Part shown: positions 43,650 to 51,928 of the stretch, piece after piece | Position numbering within the stretch: position 1 is the stretch's first letter | Layout: the number at the start of each line of letters is the position of its first letter | DNA from: Candidatus Venteria ishoeyi | Lineage (GTDB): Bacteria; Pseudomonadota; Gammaproteobacteria; Beggiatoales; Beggiatoaceae | Direction: 5' to 3' | Assembly: GCF_030378065.1 (NCBI RefSeq) | Contig: NZ_JAUCGJ010000030.1 | Coordinates: forward strand, 1 to 57,230 | DNA: 57,230 bases | Notes under the pieces: generated by a model | The model's input: the letters and a program-made list of their open reading frames with translations, nothing else | Told to the model about the DNA's origin: nothing | Databases searched by the model: none | Position numbers and translations under genes: made by a program

Positions 43650-44555
43650 TTATACGTTACTCATGACTAGAGCCAATCCTGCCAAGGCAATCATCACCGG
43701 CCATTTCCACAACCAGCGCACGGCATCTTCAGTACGGTAACGCCCATAAACATTGGTAATGGAAACAGCGATCAATACCACAGCAAACACCTTGGGCAGG
43801 AATGTCAGCCAGTTTAAGCCACCGCCAAGAAATAAAGTGGTATATAACACGCCCACGGTATAGAGCTGGAAGCACTGCATCACAAACAAAGTGCCCATGT
43901 ATTTACCACTCATTTCCACCATCGGCCCGGTTGCAATTTCAGCGGGGGCGACATACAGCTCAAACGGCTCTTTGCCCAGCATGGCGTGCATGGTCATTAA
44001 ACCGGCAAGCGCGAGCAGTGGCATGGTTGTTAAGCCCCAGCTCTGCAAACCCTGTTGCTGCTGAATTTCAATAATCGTGGGCAGACTGGTAGTGCCGTAA
44101 TGGATGGCAGCACCCGCAACCACGATAACAAAAGGAATGTCATAAGCCAGCATGGAGGTCAGGGCACGGGAAATCCCAATAGAACCATTGGGATTGGCGG
44201 TTTGTCCAACTCCCATTGCCATGCCCAGCATGGGCACCATCAGCAGATACATCAGGGTGAGTAAATCGGCCTGATGGGCAACACCGTCCATACCGGGAAC
44301 GGGTAAAAAAATCTCGCTGGCAATATAACCGCCGAGCAGCATCATCATTGCCACATCATGCATATAACCATGTGAAATTTGCGTTTTTTTGGCGTAGAGC
44401 TTAACGATGTCATACACCGGCTGGAAAAATGGCGGGCCGACGCGGCGCTCAATTTTTGCCCGCACCTTGCGCATCATTAACACCAGCAGCAAACCCACCA
44501 GAAAAGCAACCAGCGGCATCAAGACCAGTTCCAGTAACAGTTCACCTGTATTCAT
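43650..44555 (-). CDS. NuoH/HyfC-like membrane subunit
   Basis: A 301-residue inner-membrane protein of the respiratory complex I subunit 1 family, eight or so helices. The characteristic loop VRAKIERRVGPPFFQPVYDIVKL and the acidic motif KEPFELYVAPAEIATGPMVEMSG are present; the latter matches HyfC/MbhM-type rather than NuoH itself. In complex I and membrane-bound hydrogenases this subunit links the peripheral redox arm to the ion pumps. Here no NuoB, NuoC/D or NuoI homologue is adjacent. It begins 3 bp after the NuoL-like gene, at the 3' end of the Mrp-like cluster. Confidence 0.85.
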   Translation of the reverse strand: MNTGELLLELVLMPLVAFLVGLLLVLMMRKVRAKIERRVGPPFFQPVYDIVKLYAKKTQISHGYMHDVAMMMLLGGYIASEIFLPVPGMDGVAHQADLLTLMYLLMVPMLGMAMGVGQTANPNGSIGISRALTSMLAYDIPFVIVVAGAAIHYGTTSLPTIIEIQQQQGLQSWGLTTMPLLALAGLMTMHAMLGKEPFELYVAPAEIATGPMVEMSGKYMGTLFVMQCFQLYTVGVLYTTLFLGGGLNWLTFLPKVFAVVLIAVSITNVYGRYRTEDAVRWLWKWPVMIALAGLALVMSNV

Positions 44556-44558
44556 AGC

Positions 44559-46427
44559 TCATCCTTTAACAATCAATGCCAGCGTGACGACAAGCGCGGC
44601 AACGAGATATAAACTGGCGTAAACCACCTGGTAACTGTCATAAAAAACTTCTGACAATAACTTGGCAAAGTGGCGCAGTCCCATTTCAATGTTTAATACC
44701 TGCTGCCCGAACCAGCCACCAATAATACGCATGAGGCCGGGATAAAAATTATGACTGTATTGATACGGGGTTTTGGCGGATAAAAAATGCCCCCCCGCAT
44801 AGTTATCCCACTGATGGGTGACATGACGCTTATTACCCAGAAACAGGAAAATAACTGCGCCAATACCAATGCCGTAAAACAAAATACCGGTGACCCATAG
44901 CATATTCAGACTGCCACTGGGCCAGGTGATACCGCCCAAGTGGTGCGGTAATAAGTCATAACCCAGCGCAGCTTGCGCGGCATCAACGATGGTTAAGGCC
45001 AGCCCCGGCATCGCACCGGTGACAAAGGCAATCAATACCAGAATTAACATCGGCGCAATCATGGATAAAGGGGCTTCTTTTAAGGTGAAATGAGCTTTGC
45101 GCAGTTGTCCGAGGAAAATATTATGTATTAATTTATAAACGCTTAATATCGTACCCAGGGTGCTGATACTGGCAGCAACCAGCAGCATGGGCATATTGGC
45201 GTCCATCAGTGATTTGTAAATCAGCCATTTTGAGACAAAACCATTCATGGGGGGTAGTCCGGCAAGGCCAATAATGCCCATCAGTAATACGATGAATGTC
45301 CAGGGCATACGGGTAATCAAACCGCCCAGCCTGTCCAAATCCGCAGTGCCAGCGCGATAAATCACTGCCGTAACCGCTAAAAATAAAGCCGCCTGATAGG
45401 AGGCGTAATTCAGAATATGCAGCAAACCACCGGCGATACCCATTGGCGTGCCAACCGCCAAGCCCAGCAGCATAAAACCACCTTGCCCGATGCCATGCCA
45501 GGTTAGTAATAAGCGCGCATCGGTTTGTTGCAGGGCAATAAAGGTGGGAATGATGGCGGTTAAGGCCGCCAGCCATAATAACAGGCTTTGCGCGTCAATA
45601 AAGGCAAACAAGGGCATGGCAAGTATTTGCAAACGCTCCATGCCAATGGGTTTAAGCAAGACGATTAACAAGGCAAATAAACCCATGCGCGCAGCAATGG
45701 CATTGAGAAACGCAGCGCCAGCACCGGGGGTTTCGGAATAAGCCGTTGCCTGCCATAAATGAAAGGGTAATAAGGCCATTTTAATACCAAATGCGCCCAC
45801 GAATAGCAGAGAAATTGTCCACAATAAGGCACTGGGCAAAACCGGCAGCGCATCCCAGAAAGCTTCAAACTGGAAGGAATGGATACGTACATTAATCAGC
45901 ACAATCGCCGTCAGCAGCATCATGGCTCCAGCCATGGCATACAATAAGTAGCGAAATGCCGCGTCTGCCGCCTTGCCACCGCGCTGGGTCATCATCAGAT
46001 AAGCAGCCCAACTCACCAGTTCCCAGCCGATAAACAGGCTGAGGAAATCCATGCTGGATAATAACAGCAGCATGGCAAACACATTCACCGCCATAGCCAC
46101 ATGTTGCAGATGCATATTTTTTTGCTGCTGTCCCCATTCTCCGGCGCTGAATGCACTGGTGAGCATCGCCGCAATAATGGTAATCAGGGCAAAAAACCAG
46201 CCCAGTCCATTCATGCCCCAATGCAGTTGGTGGCCTTGTATCATAAAATGAAAACTGGAAGGGACTGAAATGTCGCCACTAAAACCTTTCCAAATCGCCA
46301 GCAGCATAATCAATTGCATAGCATAAGCGGCGACGGCAAACCAACCCGCCATGGGACGTCGCCCGAATAATAACAATATTAATACGGTTGAGAGCGATAA
46401 TAAGAATAAAAAATCCAGTGTCGTCAT
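44559..46427 (-). CDS. NuoL/HyfB-like proton-pumping antiporter subunit
   Basis: A 622-residue polytopic protein of the proton-conducting membrane transporter family (NuoL/NuoM/MrpA/MrpD), with about 14-16 helices. Key family segments are seen: FIGWELVSWAAYLMM (conserved Glu in TM5), FHLWQATAYSETPGAGAAFLNAIAARMGLF, LLTWHGIGQGGFMLLGLAVG and LLHILNYASYQAALFLAV. After the core, an extra C-terminal part ends in a hydrophobic helix (LYLVAALVVTLALIV), which is like HyfB/NuoL rather than MrpD. Located between MnhD-like and HyfC-like genes, as in Mbh/Mbx-like complexes. Confidence 0.85.
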   Translation of the reverse strand: MTTLDFLFLLSLSTVLILLLFGRRPMAGWFAVAAYAMQLIMLLAIWKGFSGDISVPSSFHFMIQGHQLHWGMNGLGWFFALITIIAAMLTSAFSAGEWGQQQKNMHLQHVAMAVNVFAMLLLLSSMDFLSLFIGWELVSWAAYLMMTQRGGKAADAAFRYLLYAMAGAMMLLTAIVLINVRIHSFQFEAFWDALPVLPSALLWTISLLFVGAFGIKMALLPFHLWQATAYSETPGAGAAFLNAIAARMGLFALLIVLLKPIGMERLQILAMPLFAFIDAQSLLLWLAALTAIIPTFIALQQTDARLLLTWHGIGQGGFMLLGLAVGTPMGIAGGLLHILNYASYQAALFLAVTAVIYRAGTADLDRLGGLITRMPWTFIVLLMGIIGLAGLPPMNGFVSKWLIYKSLMDANMPMLLVAASISTLGTILSVYKLIHNIFLGQLRKAHFTLKEAPLSMIAPMLILVLIAFVTGAMPGLALTIVDAAQAALGYDLLPHHLGGITWPSGSLNMLWVTGILFYGIGIGAVIFLFLGNKRHVTHQWDNYAGGHFLSAKTPYQYSHNFYPGLMRIIGGWFGQQVLNIEMGLRHFAKLLSEVFYDSYQVVYASLYLVAALVVTLALIVKG

Positions 46428-46433
46428 CAGCCA

Positions 46434-47894
46434 TTACTCTCCAGTTTGCCACATTGGCAGGGTATGCTTGATATAAGTCTCGGTATCATTGGCATGGTAG
46501 GCCATTTGGGTCAATTCATCACTGATAGTACCAATATTCAGGCTGATAAGCAGTAATAAAACCAACAGCAGGGCGGCAGGCCAAAGTTCTCGGTCAGGGG
46601 GAATGTTTACCGGCGGTTGATTGTTTTCGCTTTGGAATAACTGGCGGTTAATGCGCAACCAATAGGCGGTTTCGATCAGTGTTGTCAACACAATCAGCAC
46701 AATAGCCCAGTTAAAAATACCACCCGCAGTCAGCCCCGCCTGGAACAGCAGCAGTTTTGCCCAGAAACCGGGTAAGGGCGGTACGCCGATTAATGAGAGC
46801 GTCATGATGAGAAAAATGACGCTTGCCAGTGGCGCAACCTTGACTGCGCCAGATAATTTCTGCCAGTGTCCACCCCAGTTTTCGATGAGTAAAAACAGCG
46901 CGGGTTTAGCTACCGCATGATGCGCAGCCAAGGCAACACCGGCAATTAACCCCGCCTCACCAGGAATTGAGAAGGCGATAGCGATTAAACCCAATTGCCC
47001 CATTGAAGAATACGCCAGTATCCGGCGCAGGTCGGTTGCGTGCAGCGCGGCAAACTCTGCGGTCAGTAAGCCCAGCGCCCCAAAACCCAGTAATATCAGG
47101 TAAGCATCACTGCCTGCATATAACAGTAACAATAAACGTACAATAATTAACATGGCGAGTTTGGAAACAAAGCCACCGAGCAAAGCAATCACCCGAATCG
47201 GTGCATGTGCATAAACTTCAGGTACCCAGGTATTGACTGCAAATAGTTCTGCCTTGACCCCTAAACCTATCAACATAAAAGCAAATGCCGCCAAACCGGT
47301 GGTGCCGTGCAATAACTCCGGCGCAAGCACCGCCAGATGCGATAAGTTCAAAGTGCCAGTCAGTGCGTAAATCAAAGCAATGCCCAGCAATAACATGCTG
47401 GAGCCTAAAGCGCCAACAATCAGAAAACGTAAACTGGCAGCAAATGATTGACCACAGTGCCTGCGACTGGCGGTTAAACCATAAGAGGCCACTGCCATGA
47501 TCTCAAAAAATACATAAATATTAAATAAGTCACCAGACAGCGCCATACCCGTGCCGCTGCCTATCAGTAACAAGGTCAGCATTTCTTCCTGTAAGCGACG
47601 ATGCCATGCGCCCAGCCATAACGACAAGGAGCCTGCTAATAGCAGAATAATAAACAGCAAGGCAAGGTGATCGATATAATAGGTAATGCCTAAAGGCGCG
47701 GCAAAGCCCCCCATCAACAAACTTTGCGGCCCGACCATACTGACGCCGAACCATAAAGCCAGTGCAATAATCAGATTGGTAATTACCACCATAGGCGCGG
47801 CCCAGTAAGCGGCGCGCAGATAATGCTGGTATACCAGGGGCAAGAGAAATGCGCCAAGAAAGGGTAAGGCAATAAGGAGAACTGGCCCGATCAT
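46434..47894 (-). CDS. mnhD: MnhD/NuoN-like antiporter subunit
   Basis: A 486-residue inner-membrane protein of the MrpD/NuoN family. Signature segments are SGDLFNIYVFFEIMAVASYGL (conserved Glu), VNTWVPEVYAHAPIRVIALLGGFVSKLAML, ILAYSSMGQLGLIAIAF and AAHHAVAKPALFLLIENWGG. It translocates protons or sodium ions as part of the Mrp-like membrane arm. Its ATG overlaps the end of the MnhC-like gene by 4 bp (ATGA). The downstream NuoL-like gene starts 6 bp after its stop. Confidence 0.85.
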   Translation of the reverse strand: MIGPVLLIALPFLGAFLLPLVYQHYLRAAYWAAPMVVITNLIIALALWFGVSMVGPQSLLMGGFAAPLGITYYIDHLALLFIILLLAGSLSLWLGAWHRRLQEEMLTLLLIGSGTGMALSGDLFNIYVFFEIMAVASYGLTASRRHCGQSFAASLRFLIVGALGSSMLLLGIALIYALTGTLNLSHLAVLAPELLHGTTGLAAFAFMLIGLGVKAELFAVNTWVPEVYAHAPIRVIALLGGFVSKLAMLIIVRLLLLLYAGSDAYLILLGFGALGLLTAEFAALHATDLRRILAYSSMGQLGLIAIAFSIPGEAGLIAGVALAAHHAVAKPALFLLIENWGGHWQKLSGAVKVAPLASVIFLIMTLSLIGVPPLPGFWAKLLLFQAGLTAGGIFNWAIVLIVLTTLIETAYWLRINRQLFQSENNQPPVNIPPDRELWPAALLLVLLLLISLNIGTISDELTQMAYHANDTETYIKHTLPMWQTGE

Positions 47895-48364
47895 GTGTCA
47901 GAACCTCCACGGGTCAACGTATTTGGAACAGTGGCAGCCTGTCTGGAGCAGTTTGAGCGGGTAAAATCATGGTGGCTTAATTGCTGGGATTGTTGCTGGG
48001 TAATGTTGGCAATTTCCTGTATATCCAGGGTGCCATAAAAACGATAGACTTTAATCACCAGAGACAAGGCCAGTGCCTGTACGCCAACGCCAATCACAAT
48101 CGCAGTCAATACCAGCGCTTGTGGTATGGGGTCAACCGCCAAAGTAGTCAGTGCAGTTTGCCCACTTTCTAAAATTGGTGCAATGCCACCGGGGTGAAAA
48201 CCAATGGTCACCAGTAACAGGTTAATGGCAGATTCCACCAATACCAAACCCAAAAGGATGCGAATCACATTACGGTAAATCAACATTGTCAGCAATCCCA
48301 GCAACAGCAATCCGATTACGCCCAGATACGCAAAAATATAAATCCAGCCTGCATCATCTGTCAT
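47891..48364 (-). CDS. mnhC: MnhC/NuoK-like subunit
   Basis: A 157-residue protein with three membrane helices (about 8-30, 35-55, 75-100), matching MrpC/NuoK: NVIRILLGLVLVESAINLLLV and DPIPQALVLTAIVIGVGVQALALSL, with the family's DPLPQALVLTAIVI-type motif nearly intact. The C-terminal ~50 residues are polar and longer than usual. Separated from the MnhB-like gene by 103 bp, the largest gap within the cluster after the MnhE-MnhF gap. Confidence 0.85.
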   Translation of the reverse strand: MTDDAGWIYIFAYLGVIGLLLLGLLTMLIYRNVIRILLGLVLVESAINLLLVTIGFHPGGIAPILESGQTALTTLAVDPIPQALVLTAIVIGVGVQALALSLVIKVYRFYGTLDIQEIANITQQQSQQLSHHDFTRSNCSRQAATVPNTLTRGGSDT

Positions 48365-48467
48365 TATTTTTTCTCTTATTAATTGGTGTTACGCAAAAGC
48401 TTCTTTTTCTTCACGCCGGTTTTCATTTGTGCCTTGCCAATCCCTGTTTTGTATTTTCAACAAAAAG

Positions 48468-49169
48468 TCAGGCATCACGCAAACGTGCCAGTAAGTTAGC
48501 CAGTTCGGCACCGACTTTAATCCCGGTTGCCAGATATAGCAAAGGCAGGCTACCCGCAGACAGCAAGGCACCCGGCACGCCCGGTTCACCTAAAGGCGCG
48601 AGAAACTGCCCCTTCCAGAACAAGGCAATCAGGCCGATGCTGATAAAACTGATACCCGCCAAAGCCTCCAACAGGCTACCTAGTTGATAATCCATGCGCT
48701 TGCCCGGCAAGGTGAGCAGTGGAATAAAAAAAGCAGCAGCCAGAATCGCCCCACCTTGAAAACCACCGCCTGGAGTGATATGCCCATGTAATATAATATA
48801 CATGCCGGTAATGAGCAGAAAAGGCATCAGCAAATCTGCGGCTGTTTGCAAAATAAAACCAGCGGGTTGTTGCTGTTGTTTTCCCAAAACACTATCTGTC
48901 AATTCATCTGGATTATAGGCCAGCACCATACCCGCAGCGATAGACGCGGTAAATAAAATTAATAATTCACCTAAGGTATCCAGGCCACGATAAGCCAGAA
49001 TCACTGAGGTTACAATATTGGCGGTACCGACTTGCTGGGGTGCTTGCGCATTGATATTGGCACCAATCCCCGTCAGATTGTTGCTGTAAGGCAGGTTTTG
49101 AAAAATACTGATTAATAACAGACCTAAGCCCAGTAAAAATAACAAGCTACTGATATGACGTGCTTTCAT
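48468..49169 (-). CDS. mnhB: MnhB-like antiporter subunit
   Basis: A 233-residue membrane protein with the MrpB (MnhB) domain at about 110-230: GMYIILHGHITPGGGFQGGAILAAAFFIPLLTL is the family motif. The N-terminal ~100 residues resemble the extra MbhE/MrpA-tail helices, with YRGLDTLGELLILFTASIAAGMVL. So it corresponds to the fused MrpA-tail/MrpB region. GGAG stands before its ATG within the end of the previous gene; the stop of that gene (DUF4040) is 4 bp upstream. Confidence 0.82.
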   Translation of the reverse strand: MKARHISSLLFLLGLGLLLISIFQNLPYSNNLTGIGANINAQAPQQVGTANIVTSVILAYRGLDTLGELLILFTASIAAGMVLAYNPDELTDSVLGKQQQQPAGFILQTAADLLMPFLLITGMYIILHGHITPGGGFQGGAILAAAFFIPLLTLPGKRMDYQLGSLLEALAGISFISIGLIALFWKGQFLAPLGEPGVPGALLSAGSLPLLYLATGIKVGAELANLLARLRDA

Positions 49170-49173
49170 AACT

Positions 49174-49488
49174 TCACTCCGTTGATTGCTTGTTCCGGAT
49201 GGGGGCTTGGGACGAAGGGGAGGAAGCGGCGTGTTTTATCTCGGCAGAGACATCCCAAAGCCCGACACGGCGTAAAGCCAGGGCAAAAATAACACCACTC
49301 AAACCCGCGCCGACAATGGCCTCTGCCATTGCCACATCCGGTGCGCGTAAAATCACAAACATCACCGATAAAGCCAGAGATACAATGCCTGAAGCAACCA
49401 CGGCTGACAGGGGGTTACGTAATAAAACCACACCCGCAGCCGCTACCAGCAAAATACTAATCGTCAATAAAGCAAGCCAAAATATCAT
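49174..49488 (-). CDS. DUF4040 subunit (MbhD-like)
   Basis: A 104-residue protein with three helices, equivalent to the MrpA C-terminal/MbhD domain (DUF4040): AGVVLLRNPLSAVVASGIVSLALSVMFVILRAPDVAMAEAIVGAGLSGVIFALALRR in outline. The APDVAMAEA motif is diagnostic. The C-terminus is a polar tail. It overlaps the MnhG-like gene by 4 bp (ATGA). Confidence 0.83.
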   Translation of the reverse strand: MIFWLALLTISILLVAAAGVVLLRNPLSAVVASGIVSLALSVMFVILRAPDVAMAEAIVGAGLSGVIFALALRRVGLWDVSAEIKHAASSPSSQAPIRNKQSTE

Positions 49489-49823
49489 TTGATGTGCTCT
49501 CCAGCACCCGTGTTCTTTGCTGCACTATCCGCTTCAACATCTCGCTGATAAGGGCGAAAACCGATTAACCAGGCTGAACGCGCCAAAGTTGAAGAGGCCA
49601 CGGGTGAAGTAATTAAAATAAATACAGCGATTAACAGCAGTTTGAGCCACCAGCCAGGGTGATGCAGCACCATCCCCAGCAATACCGTTAATGCGCCTAA
49701 TGTCGTTGCTTTAGTGCCCGCTTGAATACGGTTATACACATCCGGCATACGTACCAAACCCAAAGCACCAAGAAATAAAAAAATACTGCCAATCAATAAT
49801 AGTATATTTGCCAAAAGTTGCAT
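49485..49823 (-). CDS. mnhG: MnhG-like subunit
   Basis: A 112-residue protein with three helices typical of MrpG: LGLVRMPDVYNRIQAGTKATTLGALTVLLG is the family signature (RMPD-x-Y-x-R-x-H/Q-A), followed by ILITSPVASSTLARSAW. Its ATG is 2 bp after the MnhF stop and its stop overlaps the DUF4040 gene. Confidence 0.87.
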   Translation of the reverse strand: MQLLANILLLIGSIFLFLGALGLVRMPDVYNRIQAGTKATTLGALTVLLGMVLHHPGWWLKLLLIAVFILITSPVASSTLARSAWLIGFRPYQRDVEADSAAKNTGAGEHIK

Positions 49824-49825
49824 TA

Positions 49826-50119
49826 TTAAGACACCTCTGAATTTTTTTCAGTCTCAGATTTATGCAACGGCGTTTCAATCATGCGGGCAATGGTGACAAC
49901 CCCCACAAAAGCCAGCGCCGCGTAAACCAAAGCAATATCCAGATATAAACTACGCTCAAGTTTATCGGCAACCCAAACTAGAACTACGGTGATAATCACG
50001 GTTAAAGTGTCAGCAGCCACCACGCGATCAGGGGTGGTGGGGCCTTGCAGCATACGCCAGGTGCCTAACACTAAAGCCAAACCCGTTAATGTCATTGCGA
50101 TGATTTCAATATTATCCAT
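49826..50119 (-). CDS. mnhF: MnhF-like subunit
   Basis: A 97-residue protein with three helices of the MrpF family: LGTWRMLQGPTTPDRVVAADTLTVIITVVLV contains the conserved GP(T)xPDRVVAxD motif, and VYAALAFVGVVTIARMIE follows. Starts 92 bp after the MnhE stop; the gap holds a 29-bp repeat and an A/T-rich hairpin. Confidence 0.87.
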   Translation of the reverse strand: MDNIEIIAMTLTGLALVLGTWRMLQGPTTPDRVVAADTLTVIITVVLVWVADKLERSLYLDIALVYAALAFVGVVTIARMIETPLHKSETEKNSEVS

Positions 50120-50162
50120 GACAAACCTTCTATCAAAAACTTAGCATGAGACGGAAGCAGTT

Positions 50163-50212
50163 TTTTTGTATCATTTAGTACAAAAAGAAGCTTACATCGA
50201 ACTCAGATTAAT
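50163..50212. repeat. 29-bp repeat and hairpin between mnhE and mnhF
   Basis: Bases 50184-50212 (AAAGAAGCTTACATCGAACT onward) repeat the sequence that follows the metalloprotease gene at 42813-42841 in inverse orientation, 27 of 29 identical. On the minus strand it starts in the TAA stop of the MnhE-like gene. TTTTTGTA/TACAAAAA (50163-50170, 50179-50186) forms an adjacent A/T-rich hairpin that could attenuate transcription between mnhE and mnhF. Confidence 0.65.
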
Positions 50213-50784
50213 TAGTAAAACAATGCCGCCAGTGAATGCTCAAAACGCCTTGCAATAATCGCGGTGGCATGGGGCAAATCAGTACCGGAAGAGCTGTCCA
50301 CCCAATGCACCAGCAGATGCTGTGCTTCAATATCTACAGTCAGGGTGCCCGGTGTCAAGGTGATACTGTTTGCCAGCATCAATTTACCCAATGGCGATTG
50401 CAAACGGGTTTCTACTTCAACCAGCGCGGGATTAATCGGTAAGGAGGGGGATAAAATACGACGCGCCATGTCCAGGTTTGCCAATAGCAGCGCAAAACAG
50501 AACTGCGCCAGAAACTGCGCCAGATAAAAAGGCATGGATACAGACCAGCGTATATCATCTAAAATCATTAAGTGTTTTTGCGCAATCCAGGCGGTTAACA
50601 TAGACGCAAACAGTCCTGCCAGTAATTCATCCCAGGCAAGGCTGCCAGTTAATAATAGCCAAATCATAAATAACAGCAAAGTGGCAATCAGAAAACGCTG
50701 CCCATTTTTAGCGCCGCGACGATGTGCCAAGGCAGGTGTCTCCACGGTATGCGCCGAGGTATCCCGTTGTGCAATATGGCTCAT
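50212..50784 (-). CDS. mnhE: MnhE-like subunit
   Basis: A 190-residue protein of the MrpE family. Two close hydrophobic segments at about 30-65 (FLIATLLLFMIWLLLTGSLAWDELLAGLFASMLTAWI in outline) and one at about 80-105 precede the cytoplasmic domain with the signature LMLANSITLTPGTLTVDIEAQHLLVHWVD (SITLTPGT-x). First gene of the Mrp/Mbh-like cluster; the divergent upstream region should contain its promoter. The N-terminal ~30 residues are polar and longer than in canonical MrpE. Confidence 0.85.
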   Translation of the reverse strand: MSHIAQRDTSAHTVETPALAHRRGAKNGQRFLIATLLLFMIWLLLTGSLAWDELLAGLFASMLTAWIAQKHLMILDDIRWSVSMPFYLAQFLAQFCFALLLANLDMARRILSPSLPINPALVEVETRLQSPLGKLMLANSITLTPGTLTVDIEAQHLLVHWVDSSSGTDLPHATAIIARRFEHSLAALFY

Positions 50785-50984
50785 TAGATAGAATATTCCT
50801 GTTGTGAATGACAGAAGACATCAGTCGCAGGTGATTCTACACAGATTTGAAAAAAAAATCGCTGCAAACCTTCAAACTTACGAAAGGGATGCCCAGAAAA
50901 ACAAGCCAATCATACGAAAAAAACCAAAAATCAGCCATACCTTACCTATAAGCAATTAATTTTAGTTCATAAATATTGCTTTAT

Positions 50985-51036
50985 ATAAATTGGAAGCATC
51001 CCCTTTGATTATAAATTGGAAGTGTCCCCTTTAATT
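50985..51036. repeat. Two tandem 26-bp units (ATAAATTGGAAGYRTCCCCTTT)
   Basis: Units at 50985-51010 and 51011-51036 differ at few positions (GCATC versus GTGTC, TTTG versus TTTA). A third, diverged unit with GGTAGCGTCCCCTTTAT lies at 51620-51646. Together they bracket the DUF4160/DUF2442 pair. Similar GTCCCC-type repeats are, from memory, seen beside small mobile genes in proteobacteria. Confidence 0.6.
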
Positions 51037-51040
51037 ATAA

Positions 51041-51349
51041 TTATGCTGCTAAATTTTCTGAAGATGAATAAGATCGTGCCCTGTCTCCAATGCCCATTAA
51101 CAGGTATTCAACACTGATATCCTCATCAAGTTCATCCCAATGCAAACCACTACCACCGCCACTGATTTCATAGTGTTGACATTGTTCCAGTTGAGCATTG
51201 AGTAAACGTGGAAAATAAGCCAGTGGCACTCCTAATTTTCGACCATCAACCAGCTCAAGCCACATCATATCGGTATCAAATTTAACATTTTTTGCTAATG
51301 GTTTATTGGCTGAAATAGACATTCCATTTCTCCTTGATGAAAGCTTCAT
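51041..51349 (-). CDS. DUF2442 protein
   Basis: A 102-residue protein with the DUF2442 core: VKFDTDMMWLELVDGRKLGVPLAYFPRLLNAQLEQ, then the conserved GLHWDELDEDISVEYLLMG near the end. DUF2442 proteins are small, often DNA-binding-like, and usually encoded beside DUF4160 proteins. It overlaps the upstream DUF4160 gene by 47 bp; the start could be later at MSISANKP (51322), which would still overlap. A toxin-antitoxin or stress-module role has been suggested for such pairs but is not demonstrated. Confidence 0.82.
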   Translation of the reverse strand: MKLSSRRNGMSISANKPLAKNVKFDTDMMWLELVDGRKLGVPLAYFPRLLNAQLEQCQHYEISGGGSGLHWDELDEDISVEYLLMGIGDRARSYSSSENLAA

Positions 51350-51548
51350 GTTGTTTAATCAGTTGTGATAATTTTCGCAACTCTGATGAGGCCATCTCAT
51401 AAGACTCAGCCAGTTTCACCTCTGGTTCCAACCAGAATTTAGCAACCGCACCGCCTTTTCTGACATGAATATGACAAGGTTCGAGTGGGTTTTCTTCATT
51501 TGAAAAAAAGAAAAAACGGTAACCCTGGTATCTGAATACAACGGGCAT
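51303..51548 (-). CDS. DUF4160 protein
   Basis: An 81-residue protein of the DUF4160 family: PVVFRYQGYRFFFFSNEENPLEPCHIHVRKGGAVAKFWLEP, in pieces, carries the hallmark N-E-x-x-P-x-H-I-H-V motif. The conserved histidines and acidic residue suggest a small metal-binding or nuclease-like fold, unproven. It precedes and overlaps the DUF2442 gene, with which it forms a two-gene unit between short GTCCCCTTT-type repeats. Confidence 0.85.
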   Translation of the reverse strand: MPVVFRYQGYRFFFFSNEENPLEPCHIHVRKGGAVAKFWLEPEVKLAESYEMASSELRKLSQLIKQHEAFIKEKWNVYFSQ

Positions 51549-51928
51549 ATTGGATGACCTTTGTTTAGTTTGGCGGATTACAAGTTATCACAAAACCACA
51601 TCAAACCATATTACCCAATTAAAATGGTAGCGTCCCCTTTATATTTTATGGGGTGCCTCAAGTATGCTTCTTGTCTGAATAAAAAACCAATATAAGCTAA
51701 AATCGGAACAGAAAAAATCGATAAAAGTACCTAAAAATGCTACTTTAGAGCATTTTTTACTGAGTTAGCTGAGTATCCTCAATAGCTTTGGTTGGAAGAA
51801 ATTTTTTCCTTCTTGAAGAAAATTGGATACTTATTAAAATAGCTTTTTATTCAAAAGGTTAAGTTAGTGAGAACTTTTGACTGTCAAGTTAAGCCATATA
51901 ACCAGCAAGCTGATTTTTCAGGAGAAAT
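51549..51928. other. 380-bp intergenic region
   Basis: Contains the third GTCCCCTTT-type repeat unit (51620-51646). The rest is A/T-rich DNA in which I see no gene or convincing structure. It should hold the divergent promoters of the DUF4160/DUF2442 pair and the TPR protein gene. Confidence 0.5.

Noticed and set aside
43650-50784. Membrane-bound hydrogenase or complex I
   Set aside because: No NiFe catalytic subunit, NuoB/C/D or ferredoxin-like subunit is encoded; only the membrane arm is present.
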